Below, in pieces: positions 53,334-63,446 of a DNA stretch of 64,000 nt. The stretch is from the NCBI GenBank assembly GCA_024692235.1, contig JAILMW010000033.1, positions 124,001-188,000 of the forward strand, in the 5' to 3' direction. The position numbers and the translations under genes are program-made. Origin of the DNA: Saccharofermentans sp. Lineage in GTDB: Bacteria > Bacillota > Clostridia > Saccharofermentanales > Saccharofermentanaceae. Below the pieces are notes generated by a model. It ran no database searches, was not told where the DNA came from, and worked only from the letters and a program-made list of their open reading frames with translations. Numbering within the stretch: the first letter of the stretch is position 1; the number at the start of each line of letters is the position of its first letter.

Positions 53334-54392
53334 ATGACAAAGACAGTATCTGTAGGTCCTGTTCTTATAGGCGGCGGTAATCCCGTCAGAGTCCAGTCGA
53401 TGAACAATACAAAGACAGGTGACGTGGAGGCTACGCTCGCCCAGATATATGCCTTGAAGGAAGCGGGCTGTGATATAACGAGAGTTGCAGTACCGGATAT
53501 GGAAGCCGCTCAGGCTCTTAAGGAGATCACAAAGAAGTCTCCTCTTCCTGTTGTCGCCGATATTCATTTCGATTATCGCCTTGCTATCGAATCGGCAAAG
53601 AACGGTGCCGCCAAGATAAGGATCAATCCCGGTAACATCGGAGGGCCTGAGAAGCTTAAGATGGTAGCGGATATCTGTAAGGAGAGAGGTCTTCCCATTA
53701 GAGTAGGCGTTAACTCCGGTTCCATCGATCGTAAGCTCGTTGAAGAATACGGCGGAGTATGTGCCGAGAATATGACCAAGAGTGCTCTTGATGCCGTTAA
53801 GCTCCTGGAGGATGTAGACTTCGATGACATCGTAATAAGTATCAAGTCCAGTAGTCCCAGGCTCACTATAGAGACTTATAAGGAACTTGCAAGAAGATGT
53901 GACTATCCGTTGCATGTAGGTGTTACCGAAGCAGGTACCTTAAGAGAAGGCATGATAAAGTCAGCCGTAGGTATCGGTTCGCTTCTGTCGCAGGGAATAG
54001 GAGATACGATAAGGGTATCTCTTACCGGTGATCCCATAGACGAAGTATATGCCGGCATAAGTATCCTTAAGGCATTGGACCTGAGATCCGGCGGAATAAC
54101 ATTCGTATCCTGTCCCACCTGCGGAAGGACGGAAGTACCTCTTATAGAACTCGCATCCGAGATAGAACGAAGGATCTGTAATCTTCCTTATGACCTCAAG
54201 GTCGCCGTAATGGGATGTATCGTAAACGGTCCCGGAGAAGCCAGAGAGGCCGATATAGGACTTGCAGGCGGTAAGGGTGAGTTCCTTCTGTTCAAGCACG
54301 GAAAGACGGTAAGGAAGCTCAAGGCTGAAAGTGCCGTAGATGAGTTCGTAGAAGAAGTAAAGATCCTTGGGGAAGAGAGTAAGAGTAACTGA
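53334..54392 (+). CDS. ispG: 4-hydroxy-3-methylbut-2-enyl diphosphate synthase (flavodoxin/ferredoxin)
   Basis: A 352-residue Fe-S enzyme of the MEP isoprenoid pathway, converting MEcPP to HMBPP. The barrel has the conserved NPVRVQSMNNTKTGDVEAT start, GCDITRVAVPDMEAA, VADIHFDYRLAI and KIRINPGNIG. The C-terminal domain has the cluster cysteines in CPTCGRTE and GCIVNGPGEA, with the essential Glu in the latter. CGGAGG precedes ATG 53334. The stop overlaps the polC start by one base (TGATG), a pairing seen in many Firmicutes. Confidence 0.97.
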   Translation: MTKTVSVGPVLIGGGNPVRVQSMNNTKTGDVEATLAQIYALKEAGCDITRVAVPDMEAAQALKEITKKSPLPVVADIHFDYRLAIESAKNGAAKIRINPGNIGGPEKLKMVADICKERGLPIRVGVNSGSIDRKLVEEYGGVCAENMTKSALDAVKLLEDVDFDDIVISIKSSSPRLTIETYKELARRCDYPLHVGVTEAGTLREGMIKSAVGIGSLLSQGIGDTIRVSLTGDPIDEVYAGISILKALDLRSGGITFVSCPTCGRTEVPLIELASEIERRICNLPYDLKVAVMGCIVNGPGEAREADIGLAGGKGEFLLFKHGKTVRKLKAESAVDEFVEEVKILGEESKSN

Positions 54393-57300
54393 TGAAGAGA
54401 ATTGCTGCAATGCTTGGTATGTCCGCAGAGAAGATCCGCGGACTGCAGGATATCACGGTTGAAAAGATAGATCTTTTTAAGGACAGGAATGTCCTTCGTC
54501 TCGTGCTGTCGGGACTTCCCGAGCAGGATAATGCCATGTGCGAATTCGCAAATGAGATCAAGAGACAGACTGACTGCGATCTTAAGCTGCTCTTTACATC
54601 TGTCACAAGAGAGAACGTAGCAGAATATGTAAAGAATCTTAATTCATACATCATCTATGCTTTAAGAAACAAGAGCAGCGATCTTTGCTATGCCGATAAG
54701 TGCAGGTTCGAAGTGGATTCCGATCTTAAGCTCAAGGTGACTCTTGATGCCGTATTTGAGATGTTCGTAGATGAGCCTATTAAGAATAAGATCGAGAGTG
54801 CCGTAATGAATTTTACGGAGACTGTACTTAACGTTCAGCTGGAAGGTTCCTATCTGGTCCTTACAGAGCTTGAGCCGGAGCCTGATACTGATTACTGCGA
54901 TATGTACTTTGACGAAGGCGATATGGCACCTCCGCCTCCGATGCCTGCTGATGTTTATATGCCTTATATTCCTCCGGAGATAATGGCTGAGGCTCAGGAG
55001 CAGACAAGGTTGCAGGAAGAGAAGGAGAAGGAAGCCTCAGGCGAAGGCGAAGAGAAGGTTAATAAGAATTCCTGGGAATATAAGGCCAAGGAACAGCAGA
55101 AGATAAATAAATCTAATGACCAGGGAACTGCAAGAGAGTTTATAAAGAAGAATGCCGATTCCGTCTTCGGTAAGGTAACAAAGGGCGTAGAGCTCTTTGA
55201 TATCAAGGATGTTACCGCAGAAGAGAATATCGTAAACGTAGTTGGTAATCTTACTCTCACTGACGATCTGAAGCTCAGTAAGTCCGGTAAGGTCGTTATC
55301 GCCAAGTTTAATATCATAGATAAGACCGGCGGTATCGCGGGAATCATGTTCGTTAAGCCTCAGGAAGCAGATGCCTTCGAGAAGATGTTCAAGAAAGGCG
55401 GATGGGCAGGATTCCAGGGCGAGCCTCAGTACAACAGAGGTGAGTTCAACCTTAAGGTCCAGGGTATCTTCGAGGCGCAAAAGCCCCCTAAGCGTAAGGA
55501 CTACGCAGACATGAAGAGAGTAGAGCTTCATGTTCACTCTAAGATGAGCGAGAAGGATGCGGTATCAGATCCCGCAGCCATCATGAAGCTGGCTGCTTCC
55601 TTCGGTCATAAGGCATGTGCCATCACTGACCACGGTGTAGTACAGGCTTTCCCTGAAGTATATAACACTGCAAAGAAGTTGACAGTCGGAGATACCGACG
55701 AGAAGTTCAAGGCGATCTTAGGCTGCGAGGGGTATCTTGCAGACGACGGTCCTACGATCTTCTATAATCTTCCTTTCGAAGAGGAAGAGAGACGTCATGT
55801 CGGTAATATCGTATCCGTCGCCATAAGAACGACGGGTAAGGATTCATGCTCCGATAAGATCACGCATATAGCAGCAAGTAAGTACAGGCTCAAAGGCTAC
55901 AAAGCCGTAAGGATCCCGCCTGAGGGAGAATCCGACGAGGATGCTATGGAGTTCTCACGAAAGGATATCGACAGGAGCCTCTGGGACCCCGAAGAGATAC
56001 CCGAGGAGCTTCGTGACGAGAATATCGCATCCAAGAGTGCACCTTCACATGAAGATAAGTCTCATGTCTTAAATATCGATCTGCCCGTAATAGGAGAATA
56101 TGCAGAGAACGATATAGAGTTCGTCCCCGAAACCTTGGAGTATGAGCATGTCGCCGATTTCTATGCAGAGGTGGAGGACATCATCTATACGGGCCAGGGT
56201 GAGCCATGCGATTCTTATTACAGAGTAGGAGAGCTCCTTGAATTCATAGGTGATTCCTATATAGCAGGTCCCGATATCTTTACTGCTCTTGCATTTATAA
56301 GAAGAGCAGGCTTTGGTATCAACATAGAAGACCATGTTTACTATAGACATAAGTTCCTTCAGCCTGCAATAAGCTCTGAAGATATCTTAAAGTATGTCTA
56401 TAAGGAAAATGAATATATCGATGAGGCAGCAGCCTGTAAGGACCTTCTTGGTGATATAGAGCTTACGGGCAACGAGCTTATCGACGAGTGCAGGATCAAT
56501 GCAGGTCTTATCGCAGGATATATAAAGGATAAGGCAACTTCAGATCCTACTAAACTTAATAAGGACATAGGACATTATTCTTTGGATCAGATAAAGTCCA
56601 AGGATAATCCGACTTACCATATCATCTATCTGGTAAGAAACAATATGGGCCTTTATAACCTCTACAGACTCGTTTCAGAGTCTCATGTGCATTATTTCCA
56701 CAGAAGACCCAGGACTCCCAAGAGCCTTCTTAAGTACTTCAAGTCATCTATCATCGTAGGCGGTGCCTGCGAGCGTGGTGAAATCTACAGGGCTGTCCTT
56801 AAGACCTATAAGTCATGCGGCAAGGACAGAGCAGCCTGCATGGAGGAACTTCGTAAGTCCGAAGAGTTCAAGGATATCTTAAGTCTTTATGAATATGTGG
56901 AGATCCAGCCTCTTTGCAATAATATGTTCATGACAAGGCAGGATCCGGCTAAGTCCGATACGGGCAATGTGCCTCTTGATGCAAATGACATAAGGATCGT
57001 TAATGAGCTTCTTGTAGAGGTTGCCGACTGGTTCGGCATGCCCTGCGTCGCTACTACCGACTCACACTTCTTAAATCCCGAGGACGGTATGTATCGTAAG
57101 TATCTTCTCATGAATATGGGATTTGCTGATGCGGAGATGCAAAGTGATCTGTATTTCAGGTCCACTGACGAGATGCTTCGTGAATTCTCATACTTAGGTG
57201 AAGAGAAGGCCTTTGAAGTAGTTGTTGCCAACACCAATAAGATCGCAGACATGATCGAGTACGGTATCAAGCCTTTCCCTGACGGTACTTATCCTCCTAT

Positions 57301-59209
57301 CATCGGACGAGCTGCCGCAGATGTAAGAGATATCGCATTTACGAGAGCCAACAGGCTCTACAGGCATAACGGTGTCCTTAACGAAGTCGTTAAGGCAAGG
57401 CTCGAGAAGGAACTTAAGTCCATCATCGGTCACGGATTCGCCATCATGTACTATATCGCGTACAGACTTGTTAAGAAGTCCAACAACGACGGATATATCG
57501 TAGGTTCCAGAGGATCGGTCGGATCTTCCTTCGCAGCTACCATGTGCGGTATCTCGGAGGTCAATCCACTGCCGCCTCACTACAGATGCCCCAAGTGCTG
57601 TTATGTGGAATTCGATAACTCCGGTGAATACGGTTCCGGCTTTGATATGGACGTTAAGGACTGTCCCGAATGCGGAGAGCGCATGGTCAAGGACGGACAG
57701 GATATTCCTTTCGAGACGTTCCTTGGCTTTAACGGAGATAAGGAGCCTGATATCGACCTTAACTTCTCAAGTGCTTATCAGCCCAGAGCTCATAAGTATG
57801 TCGAGTTCCTCTTCGGCCATACGCACACATTCAGAGCAGGTACCATCGGTACTTATGCCGATAAGAATGCCATCGGTGTTGCCAAGAGTGTCGCCGAGAT
57901 GAAGGGAGTTAATTACTCCAATGCGATGCTCACATATATGTCGGAGGGAATAATCGGAGTTAAGAGAACGACGTCTCAGCACCCGGGCGGTATCGTCGTT
58001 GTTCCCAAGGAGATGGACGTATATGAGTTTACGGCCATCCAGTATCCTGCCAATAAGACGGACTGCGGTATCATAACTACCCACTTCGACTTCCATGCGA
58101 TGCACGATACCATCCTTAAGCTCGATATCTTAGGTCATGCTGATCCTACGGTGCTTCGTATGCTCCAGGATCTCACGGGAATAGACGTTACCACTATCCC
58201 TGTCCCTGACGATAAGGTAATGAGCCTTCTTGAATCCACTAATGCTCTTGGATTCCCTCTGGAAGCGACGGAAGCAGGTTCAGCTACTTTGGGTCTTTCC
58301 GAGCTTGGTACTCACATGGCGCGAGGCATGATCAAGGAAGCAAAGCCGAGAAGGTTCTATGACCTTGTTCAGCTCATGGGTCTTTCCCACGGTACGGATG
58401 TATGGACAGGTAATGCCCAGGATCTAATAAGAGACGGTATATGTGACCTTAATTCCGTTATCGGATGTCGTGACTCCATCATGACAAGACTTATCTACTG
58501 GGGCGTACCCAATAAGGACGCTTTCGACATCATGGAGAATGTCCGTAAGGGTAAGGTCGCCGGAGGTCAGGTACCCGAGAAGTGGGAGAAGTGGAAGGAG
58601 ACCATGAAGGAGCACGACGTTCCCGACTGGTATATCGGTTCATGTGAGAAGATCAAGTACATGTTCCCTAAGGCGCATGCTGCGGCATATTCCATCTCCA
58701 CGCTTCGTGTAGCTTGGTTCAAGGTCTATTACCCTGAAGAGTATTACTGTGCTTTCTATACCATCAGAGGTGATGAATTCAGCGCCAATACCATGTGTCA
58801 GGGTGAGGCTGCTCTTACCGAGAGAAGAAGACTTCTTAATGAGCTCATGCACCAGGACAATAACCCTAAGACCAAGTCGGAATACTATCTTTGTGAGATC
58901 ATCGAGGAGATGTACCACAGAGGTATCGAATTCCTTCCCATAGATATCAATACTTCCCATGCCACGAACTTCGTGAAGGTGGAGAAGGGCAAGATCCTGC
59001 CTCCGTTATCTTCCATCGATTCCATCTCGGATTCCATGGCGGAAGCAATAACGAAGGCAAGGGACGAGGCTCCTTTCGGTACAAGAGAGGATCTTATGCA
59101 GCGAAGCGGTATCGGTAAGTCTGCGCTTCAGACTCTTGCCGATTACGGCCTCCTTGAAGAACTTCCCGAGACGAGCCAGATCGATATCTTCTCGATGCTG
59201 GGCGGTTAA
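54392..59209 (+). CDS. polC: DNA polymerase III PolC-type alpha subunit with degenerate exonuclease domain
   Basis: The 1605-residue replicative polymerase, longer than the usual 1430-1460. Order: N-terminal domain (1-185), a proline-rich and charged linker (190-250), OB fold (about 280-365), PHP part 1 (about 374-470, VELHVHSKMSE, AITDHG), exonuclease region (about 472-710), PHP part 2 (KDNPTYHIIYLVRNNMGLYNL and on), then the polymerase core with GSRGSVGSS, the zinc cysteines (CPKCC, CPECG), PDIDLNFS with two catalytic Asp, and the C-terminal HhH/duplex region. In the exonuclease part motif I, normally FDVETTG, reads VAIRTTG (Ala477, Arg479), and motif II lacks its Asp (Thr631). The exonuclease therefore looks inactive, while polymerase residues are intact. 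Confidence 0.96.
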   Translation: MKRIAAMLGMSAEKIRGLQDITVEKIDLFKDRNVLRLVLSGLPEQDNAMCEFANEIKRQTDCDLKLLFTSVTRENVAEYVKNLNSYIIYALRNKSSDLCYADKCRFEVDSDLKLKVTLDAVFEMFVDEPIKNKIESAVMNFTETVLNVQLEGSYLVLTELEPEPDTDYCDMYFDEGDMAPPPPMPADVYMPYIPPEIMAEAQEQTRLQEEKEKEASGEGEEKVNKNSWEYKAKEQQKINKSNDQGTAREFIKKNADSVFGKVTKGVELFDIKDVTAEENIVNVVGNLTLTDDLKLSKSGKVVIAKFNIIDKTGGIAGIMFVKPQEADAFEKMFKKGGWAGFQGEPQYNRGEFNLKVQGIFEAQKPPKRKDYADMKRVELHVHSKMSEKDAVSDPAAIMKLAASFGHKACAITDHGVVQAFPEVYNTAKKLTVGDTDEKFKAILGCEGYLADDGPTIFYNLPFEEEERRHVGNIVSVAIRTTGKDSCSDKITHIAASKYRLKGYKAVRIPPEGESDEDAMEFSRKDIDRSLWDPEEIPEELRDENIASKSAPSHEDKSHVLNIDLPVIGEYAENDIEFVPETLEYEHVADFYAEVEDIIYTGQGEPCDSYYRVGELLEFIGDSYIAGPDIFTALAFIRRAGFGINIEDHVYYRHKFLQPAISSEDILKYVYKENEYIDEAAACKDLLGDIELTGNELIDECRINAGLIAGYIKDKATSDPTKLNKDIGHYSLDQIKSKDNPTYHIIYLVRNNMGLYNLYRLVSESHVHYFHRRPRTPKSLLKYFKSSIIVGGACERGEIYRAVLKTYKSCGKDRAACMEELRKSEEFKDILSLYEYVEIQPLCNNMFMTRQDPAKSDTGNVPLDANDIRIVNELLVEVADWFGMPCVATTDSHFLNPEDGMYRKYLLMNMGFADAEMQSDLYFRSTDEMLREFSYLGEEKAFEVVVANTNKIADMIEYGIKPFPDGTYPPIIGRAAADVRDIAFTRANRLYRHNGVLNEVVKARLEKELKSIIGHGFAIMYYIAYRLVKKSNNDGYIVGSRGSVGSSFAATMCGISEVNPLPPHYRCPKCCYVEFDNSGEYGSGFDMDVKDCPECGERMVKDGQDIPFETFLGFNGDKEPDIDLNFSSAYQPRAHKYVEFLFGHTHTFRAGTIGTYADKNAIGVAKSVAEMKGVNYSNAMLTYMSEGIIGVKRTTSQHPGGIVVVPKEMDVYEFTAIQYPANKTDCGIITTHFDFHAMHDTILKLDILGHADPTVLRMLQDLTGIDVTTIPVPDDKVMSLLESTNALGFPLEATEAGSATLGLSELGTHMARGMIKEAKPRRFYDLVQLMGLSHGTDVWTGNAQDLIRDGICDLNSVIGCRDSIMTRLIYWGVPNKDAFDIMENVRKGKVAGGQVPEKWEKWKETMKEHDVPDWYIGSCEKIKYMFPKAHAAAYSISTLRVAWFKVYYPEEYYCAFYTIRGDEFSANTMCQGEAALTERRRLLNELMHQDNNPKTKSEYYLCEIIEEMYHRGIEFLPIDINTSHATNFVKVEKGKILPPLSSIDSISDSMAEAITKARDEAPFGTREDLMQRSGIGKSALQTLADYGLLEELPETSQIDIFSMLGG

Positions 59210-59212
59210 TAT

Positions 59213-61480
59213 ATGCTTACTGCGAAGGTCATCTTAAGAGACAGCGTAAGAGCTACGGATAAGCTCTTTTCTTATCTTGTTCCGGATAAGCTGAAGGAGA
59301 AGATCAAGGAGGGTCTTTATGTGCTGGTGCCTTTCGGGCGCGGCAACAGGATGAAGACTGCCGTTATATATTCTTTGCAGGAAGAGGATAAGAGCGAAGT
59401 AAAGCTCAAGGAGATATTCGACATAATGGACGATATCCCCGTGCTGACAGAAGAGCAGCTCGGTCTGATTAAGCCTTTATCTTCAAGACTTCTTTGCACT
59501 ATGGGGGATGTTATCGCCCTTATGGTGCCTTCTGTCGTGGGAAAGGCTTCTATGCCTCAAGCGACATTTATATCTCTTCAGTCTGACGAAGATGCAAAAG
59601 AAGCTATATCTTCAGGCACATTAAGGTCAATAACGCACATACATATCCTGGAATATCTCCTGGAGAAAGGCGAAGTGGAGAAGAAGGCTCTTCTTGCAGC
59701 CTGCAAGGCTACGGAAGCTCAGCTTAAAGCTGTTCGTGACAAGGGCTTTCTCTATATGGAGAAAAGGGAAGATACTGAAGCAGAGATACCTTCTGCCATT
59801 CCCGATACTGAATTAGACGAAGCCTTTAACGTGGTGCATACCCTGAATGATGAGCAGGCAAATGCCGTACAAAGGATAACATCAGCCGATAAAGCATCGG
59901 TATTCCTTCTTCACGGCATCACCGGAAGCGGCAAGACGGAAGTCTACTTAAAGTGCGCAGGTGACGTTATGGAGAAGGGCGGCAAGGTAATATACTTAGT
60001 TCCCGAGATAAGCCTTACGCCTCAGACCGTTAACTGGATAAGAGCAAGATTCGGAGATACTGCCGCAGTAATGCACAGCAGGCTTTCCGATAAGCAGAGA
60101 TTCTACGAATGGGAGAAGATAAGAAGAGGACAGGCTAAGATAGTAGTAGGTCCCAGGAGCTGTATCTTTGCTCCCGTAACGGATCTTAAGCTGATAATAA
60201 TAGACGAAGAACACGATTCTTCCTATAAATCGGAATCATTTCCCAGGTTTAATGCCAAGGATATCGCTCTTATGAGAGCAAAGCTTAATTCATGTGCCGT
60301 AGTACTCGGCTCCGCGACTCCTGCCGTAAGTTCTTACTATGCGGCCAAGAAGAATGTATATGAACTTATAACCATGAAGAAGAGGGGCAATCCCGACGCT
60401 GTACTTCCCAAGGTCCACATAGTCAATATGAAGGACCAGATAAAGGAAGGCGCGGGAGATCTTCTGTCTCTGCCATTAAGAAGAGCTATGGCAAAGGCTA
60501 TAGCTGATAAGAAGCAGGTCCTTCTCTTCCTCAACAGAAGAGGTTATTCCAGGACTCTTATATGCGAAGACTGCGGAGAGCCCTGTTCCTGCCCTAACTG
60601 TTCTGTGGGCATGACCCTTCATAACGGAATAAGGATAAAGGGTAAAGATCAGACGGGAAGGATGCTCATATGCCACTACTGCGGATATACGGTCCCTGCA
60701 AGAGATGCCGTCTGCAAAGGCTGCGGAGGCGGCAACTTTATAAGAGCCGGAATCGGTACGCAACAGTTAGAAGAGATGCTCGGCAACCTGTTCCCCGGAT
60801 CCAAAGTCCTTCGTATGGATCAGGATACGACTATGCATCCCGGAGATCACGAGAGGATATTGGAGTCCTTCCGGAATCACGAGGCACAGATCCTTATAGG
60901 TACTCAGATGATCGCCAAAGGTCACGACTTTCCTGACGTTACCGTAGTAGGAATAATCGGCGCGGATCTTATAGCAAGTTCATCTGATTACAGATCTTCG
61001 GAACGAGCTTTCCAGCTTATAACACAGGCTGCGGGAAGAGCAGGGCGTAAGGGATCTGAAGGCGATGTATATCTTCAGAGCCTTCATCCAGATAATCCTC
61101 TTCTTATCTATGCTGCCAAGCAGAACTACGAAGCTTTCTACGAAGAAGAGATAAGATACAGGGAGGCGATGGCACTTCCTCCGTTCAAGGCGTCCGGTGA
61201 GATATTATTATCTCTTCCTAATGAAGACGATCTTATGGCAAAAACTGATATACTGTCTATATACCTTAAAGACTTTCTGAAGGTGCAACCGGAGAAGTAT
61301 GCTTTTGAGCTTTACGGTCCCGTTCCTTCACCCATATATGAGCTTAGAGGCAGATACAGGATGAGCTTCATGATCAAGGCGGTCAACAAGTCATCTCTTA
61401 ATGCCGTCTTCTCTCAGCTGATGAAAGACTTTGACCCTTCAGAATATCCGATATCATTCGATAACGATTGCGGAGGCTGA
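59213..61480 (+). CDS. priA: Primosomal protein N' (PriA helicase)
   Basis: A 755-residue helicase that restarts stalled replication forks. The N-terminal DNA-binding domain begins AKVILRDSVRATDKLFSYLVP. Walker A is HGITGSGKTEVYL, Walker B IIIDEEHDSSYKSE, and LGSATPAVSSYY is motif III. The zinc-binding insert has eight cysteines (CEDCGEPCSCPNC and CHYCG, CKGCGG). Motifs V and VI are IGTQMIAKGHDFPDVT and QAAGRAGRKG. It starts three bases after polC, joining two replication genes in one transcript, with the DUF2974 gene four bases downstream. Confidence 0.97.
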   Translation: MLTAKVILRDSVRATDKLFSYLVPDKLKEKIKEGLYVLVPFGRGNRMKTAVIYSLQEEDKSEVKLKEIFDIMDDIPVLTEEQLGLIKPLSSRLLCTMGDVIALMVPSVVGKASMPQATFISLQSDEDAKEAISSGTLRSITHIHILEYLLEKGEVEKKALLAACKATEAQLKAVRDKGFLYMEKREDTEAEIPSAIPDTELDEAFNVVHTLNDEQANAVQRITSADKASVFLLHGITGSGKTEVYLKCAGDVMEKGGKVIYLVPEISLTPQTVNWIRARFGDTAAVMHSRLSDKQRFYEWEKIRRGQAKIVVGPRSCIFAPVTDLKLIIIDEEHDSSYKSESFPRFNAKDIALMRAKLNSCAVVLGSATPAVSSYYAAKKNVYELITMKKRGNPDAVLPKVHIVNMKDQIKEGAGDLLSLPLRRAMAKAIADKKQVLLFLNRRGYSRTLICEDCGEPCSCPNCSVGMTLHNGIRIKGKDQTGRMLICHYCGYTVPARDAVCKGCGGGNFIRAGIGTQQLEEMLGNLFPGSKVLRMDQDTTMHPGDHERILESFRNHEAQILIGTQMIAKGHDFPDVTVVGIIGADLIASSSDYRSSERAFQLITQAAGRAGRKGSEGDVYLQSLHPDNPLLIYAAKQNYEAFYEEEIRYREAMALPPFKASGEILLSLPNEDDLMAKTDILSIYLKDFLKVQPEKYAFELYGPVPSPIYELRGRYRMSFMIKAVNKSSLNAVFSQLMKDFDPSEYPISFDNDCGG

Positions 61481-61484
61481 TGAT

Positions 61485-62579
61485 ATGAATACAATCTTTG
61501 AGTATCTTGAATGGAGAGGCGATCTTCCTATAGATAAGGTCCCCTTTAACGATGTAGATGCCGCCATACTTGCAAGGTTTTCTTACGAACCCTTTGATGG
61601 TATAGTTCCCGCTTCCTTCAGACAGAGCGTGTCCGTTATGCAGGCGTGCCACGAGATGCTCAATCTCCCTGACCTTGAGAAGAAGGTATTAGTACCTAAG
61701 GACGATATAAGGCTTATCCAGCTTATGAGCAAGTCCGCACGCTTCAATAAGATGAAGATGAGCGGCTTTATAAACGATATCGATATCGAGCGTCAGACAC
61801 AGTTTGCCGCAGTGGTGTTCGAGCTTGACGGCGAAGGCAATTACTATGTTGCTTACAGAGGCACGGACGATACTCTTATCGGTTGGAAGGAAGATCTTAA
61901 TATGGGATTTGAATTCCCTGTTCCCGGTCAGGTAGCGGCTCTTGATTATTTCGAGAGTGCCAGAATGGGCCTTAAGGAAGGAACCTTTATCGTAGGAGGT
62001 CATTCCAAGGGAGGCAACCTGTCTATATATGCCAGCGCATTTGCTACATGCAACTGTCAGGATTCCATCCTTGCCATATATAATTTCGACGGTCCGGGAT
62101 TTACGGAAGATCTTATGTTAAGGGAGCAGTATCTTGCCATAGAAAGTAAGATACATACCTATGTCCCTCAGTTCTCAGTTGTCGGCATGATCCTTGAGCA
62201 TATGGAACAATATTCCGTAGTGTCCTCTAACGGCGTCGGCATAATGCAGCACGAGCTTCTTACATGGGAAGTAAATAAGGACGGCTTTGTCTGCCTGGAT
62301 ACAGTAGATAAGGAGAGCCGCTTTATCGACCATACTCTCAAGGATTGGATAGGAAGCCTCAGTATGGAGGAGAGATCTTCGTTCGTAGATACCGTCTACA
62401 GACTTCTTACTTCAGGCGATAAGAGAAGCGTTACGCAGTTCGGCGAGAATAAGATCGGCACCGCCAATGCTCTCCTTAAGACATATTCAAGTCTTGACGA
62501 TAAGACTAAGAGAGCCTTAAGAGAGACTTTCTTCAAGCTTGTAAAAAGCGCCGGTAATACATTTACACAAAAGAGGTGA
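61485..62579 (+). CDS. DUF2974 / Mbeg1-like alpha/beta hydrolase
   Basis: A 364-residue protein of the DUF2974 family. ATG 61485 is four bases after the priA stop; an in-frame codon at 61431 lies inside priA. The first 100 residues contain the DVDAAILARFSYEPFDG pattern, followed by YVAYRGTDDTLIGWKEDLNMGF and the nucleophile elbow GGHSKGGNLSIYA, where Ser is the likely catalytic residue. The rest is helical. These are predicted cytoplasmic lipase-like hydrolases with no known substrate. It is transcribed with the replication genes but has no evident link to them. Confidence 0.88.
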   Translation: MNTIFEYLEWRGDLPIDKVPFNDVDAAILARFSYEPFDGIVPASFRQSVSVMQACHEMLNLPDLEKKVLVPKDDIRLIQLMSKSARFNKMKMSGFINDIDIERQTQFAAVVFELDGEGNYYVAYRGTDDTLIGWKEDLNMGFEFPVPGQVAALDYFESARMGLKEGTFIVGGHSKGGNLSIYASAFATCNCQDSILAIYNFDGPGFTEDLMLREQYLAIESKIHTYVPQFSVVGMILEHMEQYSVVSSNGVGIMQHELLTWEVNKDGFVCLDTVDKESRFIDHTLKDWIGSLSMEERSSFVDTVYRLLTSGDKRSVTQFGENKIGTANALLKTYSSLDDKTKRALRETFFKLVKSAGNTFTQKR

Positions 62580-62581
62580 CA

Positions 62582-63442
62582 ATGGATTTTAAGAGCTTCA
62601 CGGACGACATAGAGAAAAATAAGTGGAACGTATTCGGCACGGAAGTATACGAAGACGGATCTCTTACTCACAGCTGGGGAGATACAAAAGGACTTTACGA
62701 GATCTATTCCGCCACCAAGACCATACTGTCTGTAGCCGTAGGCATAGCTTGGGACAGAGGCCTTATAGATATCGACAGATCTATCCTTGATTACATCCCC
62801 GAAGAATATGTAAATAAGATGCGCGAAGAAGCTCGAAATGCTTACTCTAATCTTTCCGTAAAGAGATTTCTTACGATGTCCGTAGACGGATTTCCATTCA
62901 GAGCAGAAGGCGATAACTGGCTTAAGTTCAGCCTTGATATAGTACCGACTGCTCCCGAAGAAGAAAGATTCAGTTACAGTAATATCTCTGCATACCTTGT
63001 CAGTGTAGCTCTTCATGTTGCTATAGGAGAAGACCCGGGAGGCTTTATCGAAAGGGAGATCTTTGCTCCTCTTAACATAAAAGAATACGAATACGACAGA
63101 TCTCCCGAAGGTATCTTCTACGGAGCTTCCAAGATGAAGCTCTCCGTACATGACTTAAGTAAGATAGGTCTTATGCTAAGCGGTAACGGCATATACGAGG
63201 GTAAGAGGATACTATCCGAGAGCTATGTTAGGGAGGCTACCAAAATTCAGCTCATGAACAGGGAAGGCGGATACGGTTTCTTTATCTGGAAATATAAAGA
63301 CGGCTTCTCCATAAACGGCAAATTAAAGCAGAAATGCTATTGCCTTCCCCAGAAGAAACTTGTAATAACATTCCTCTCTCATATAGAGGAAGATACACCG
63401 GAACTTAAGGAATCTATGGAAAGAAATATATTAGGAGAATAA
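62582..63442 (+). CDS. Beta-lactamase-fold serine hydrolase
   Basis: A 286-residue protein of the class C beta-lactamase/penicillin-binding superfamily. ATG 62582 is used instead of GTG 62576, as the AAGAGG site is too close to the latter. The catalytic SxxK is SATK at residues 43-46, the YxN motif is in RFSYSNISAYL, and a third Lys-containing motif is not clear (NGKLKQKC near the end is a candidate). There is no signal peptide, so it is probably an esterase or peptidase inside the cell rather than a resistance enzyme. It starts two bases after the hydrolase gene upstream. Confidence 0.88.
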   Translation: MDFKSFTDDIEKNKWNVFGTEVYEDGSLTHSWGDTKGLYEIYSATKTILSVAVGIAWDRGLIDIDRSILDYIPEEYVNKMREEARNAYSNLSVKRFLTMSVDGFPFRAEGDNWLKFSLDIVPTAPEEERFSYSNISAYLVSVALHVAIGEDPGGFIEREIFAPLNIKEYEYDRSPEGIFYGASKMKLSVHDLSKIGLMLSGNGIYEGKRILSESYVREATKIQLMNREGGYGFFIWKYKDGFSINGKLKQKCYCLPQKKLVITFLSHIEEDTPELKESMERNILGE

Positions 63443-63446
63443 GAAT

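Noticed and set aside
62582..63442. Beta-lactamase resistance gene
   Set aside because: SxxK and YxN are present but there is no signal peptide and the third motif is unclear; a general serine hydrolase is more likely.
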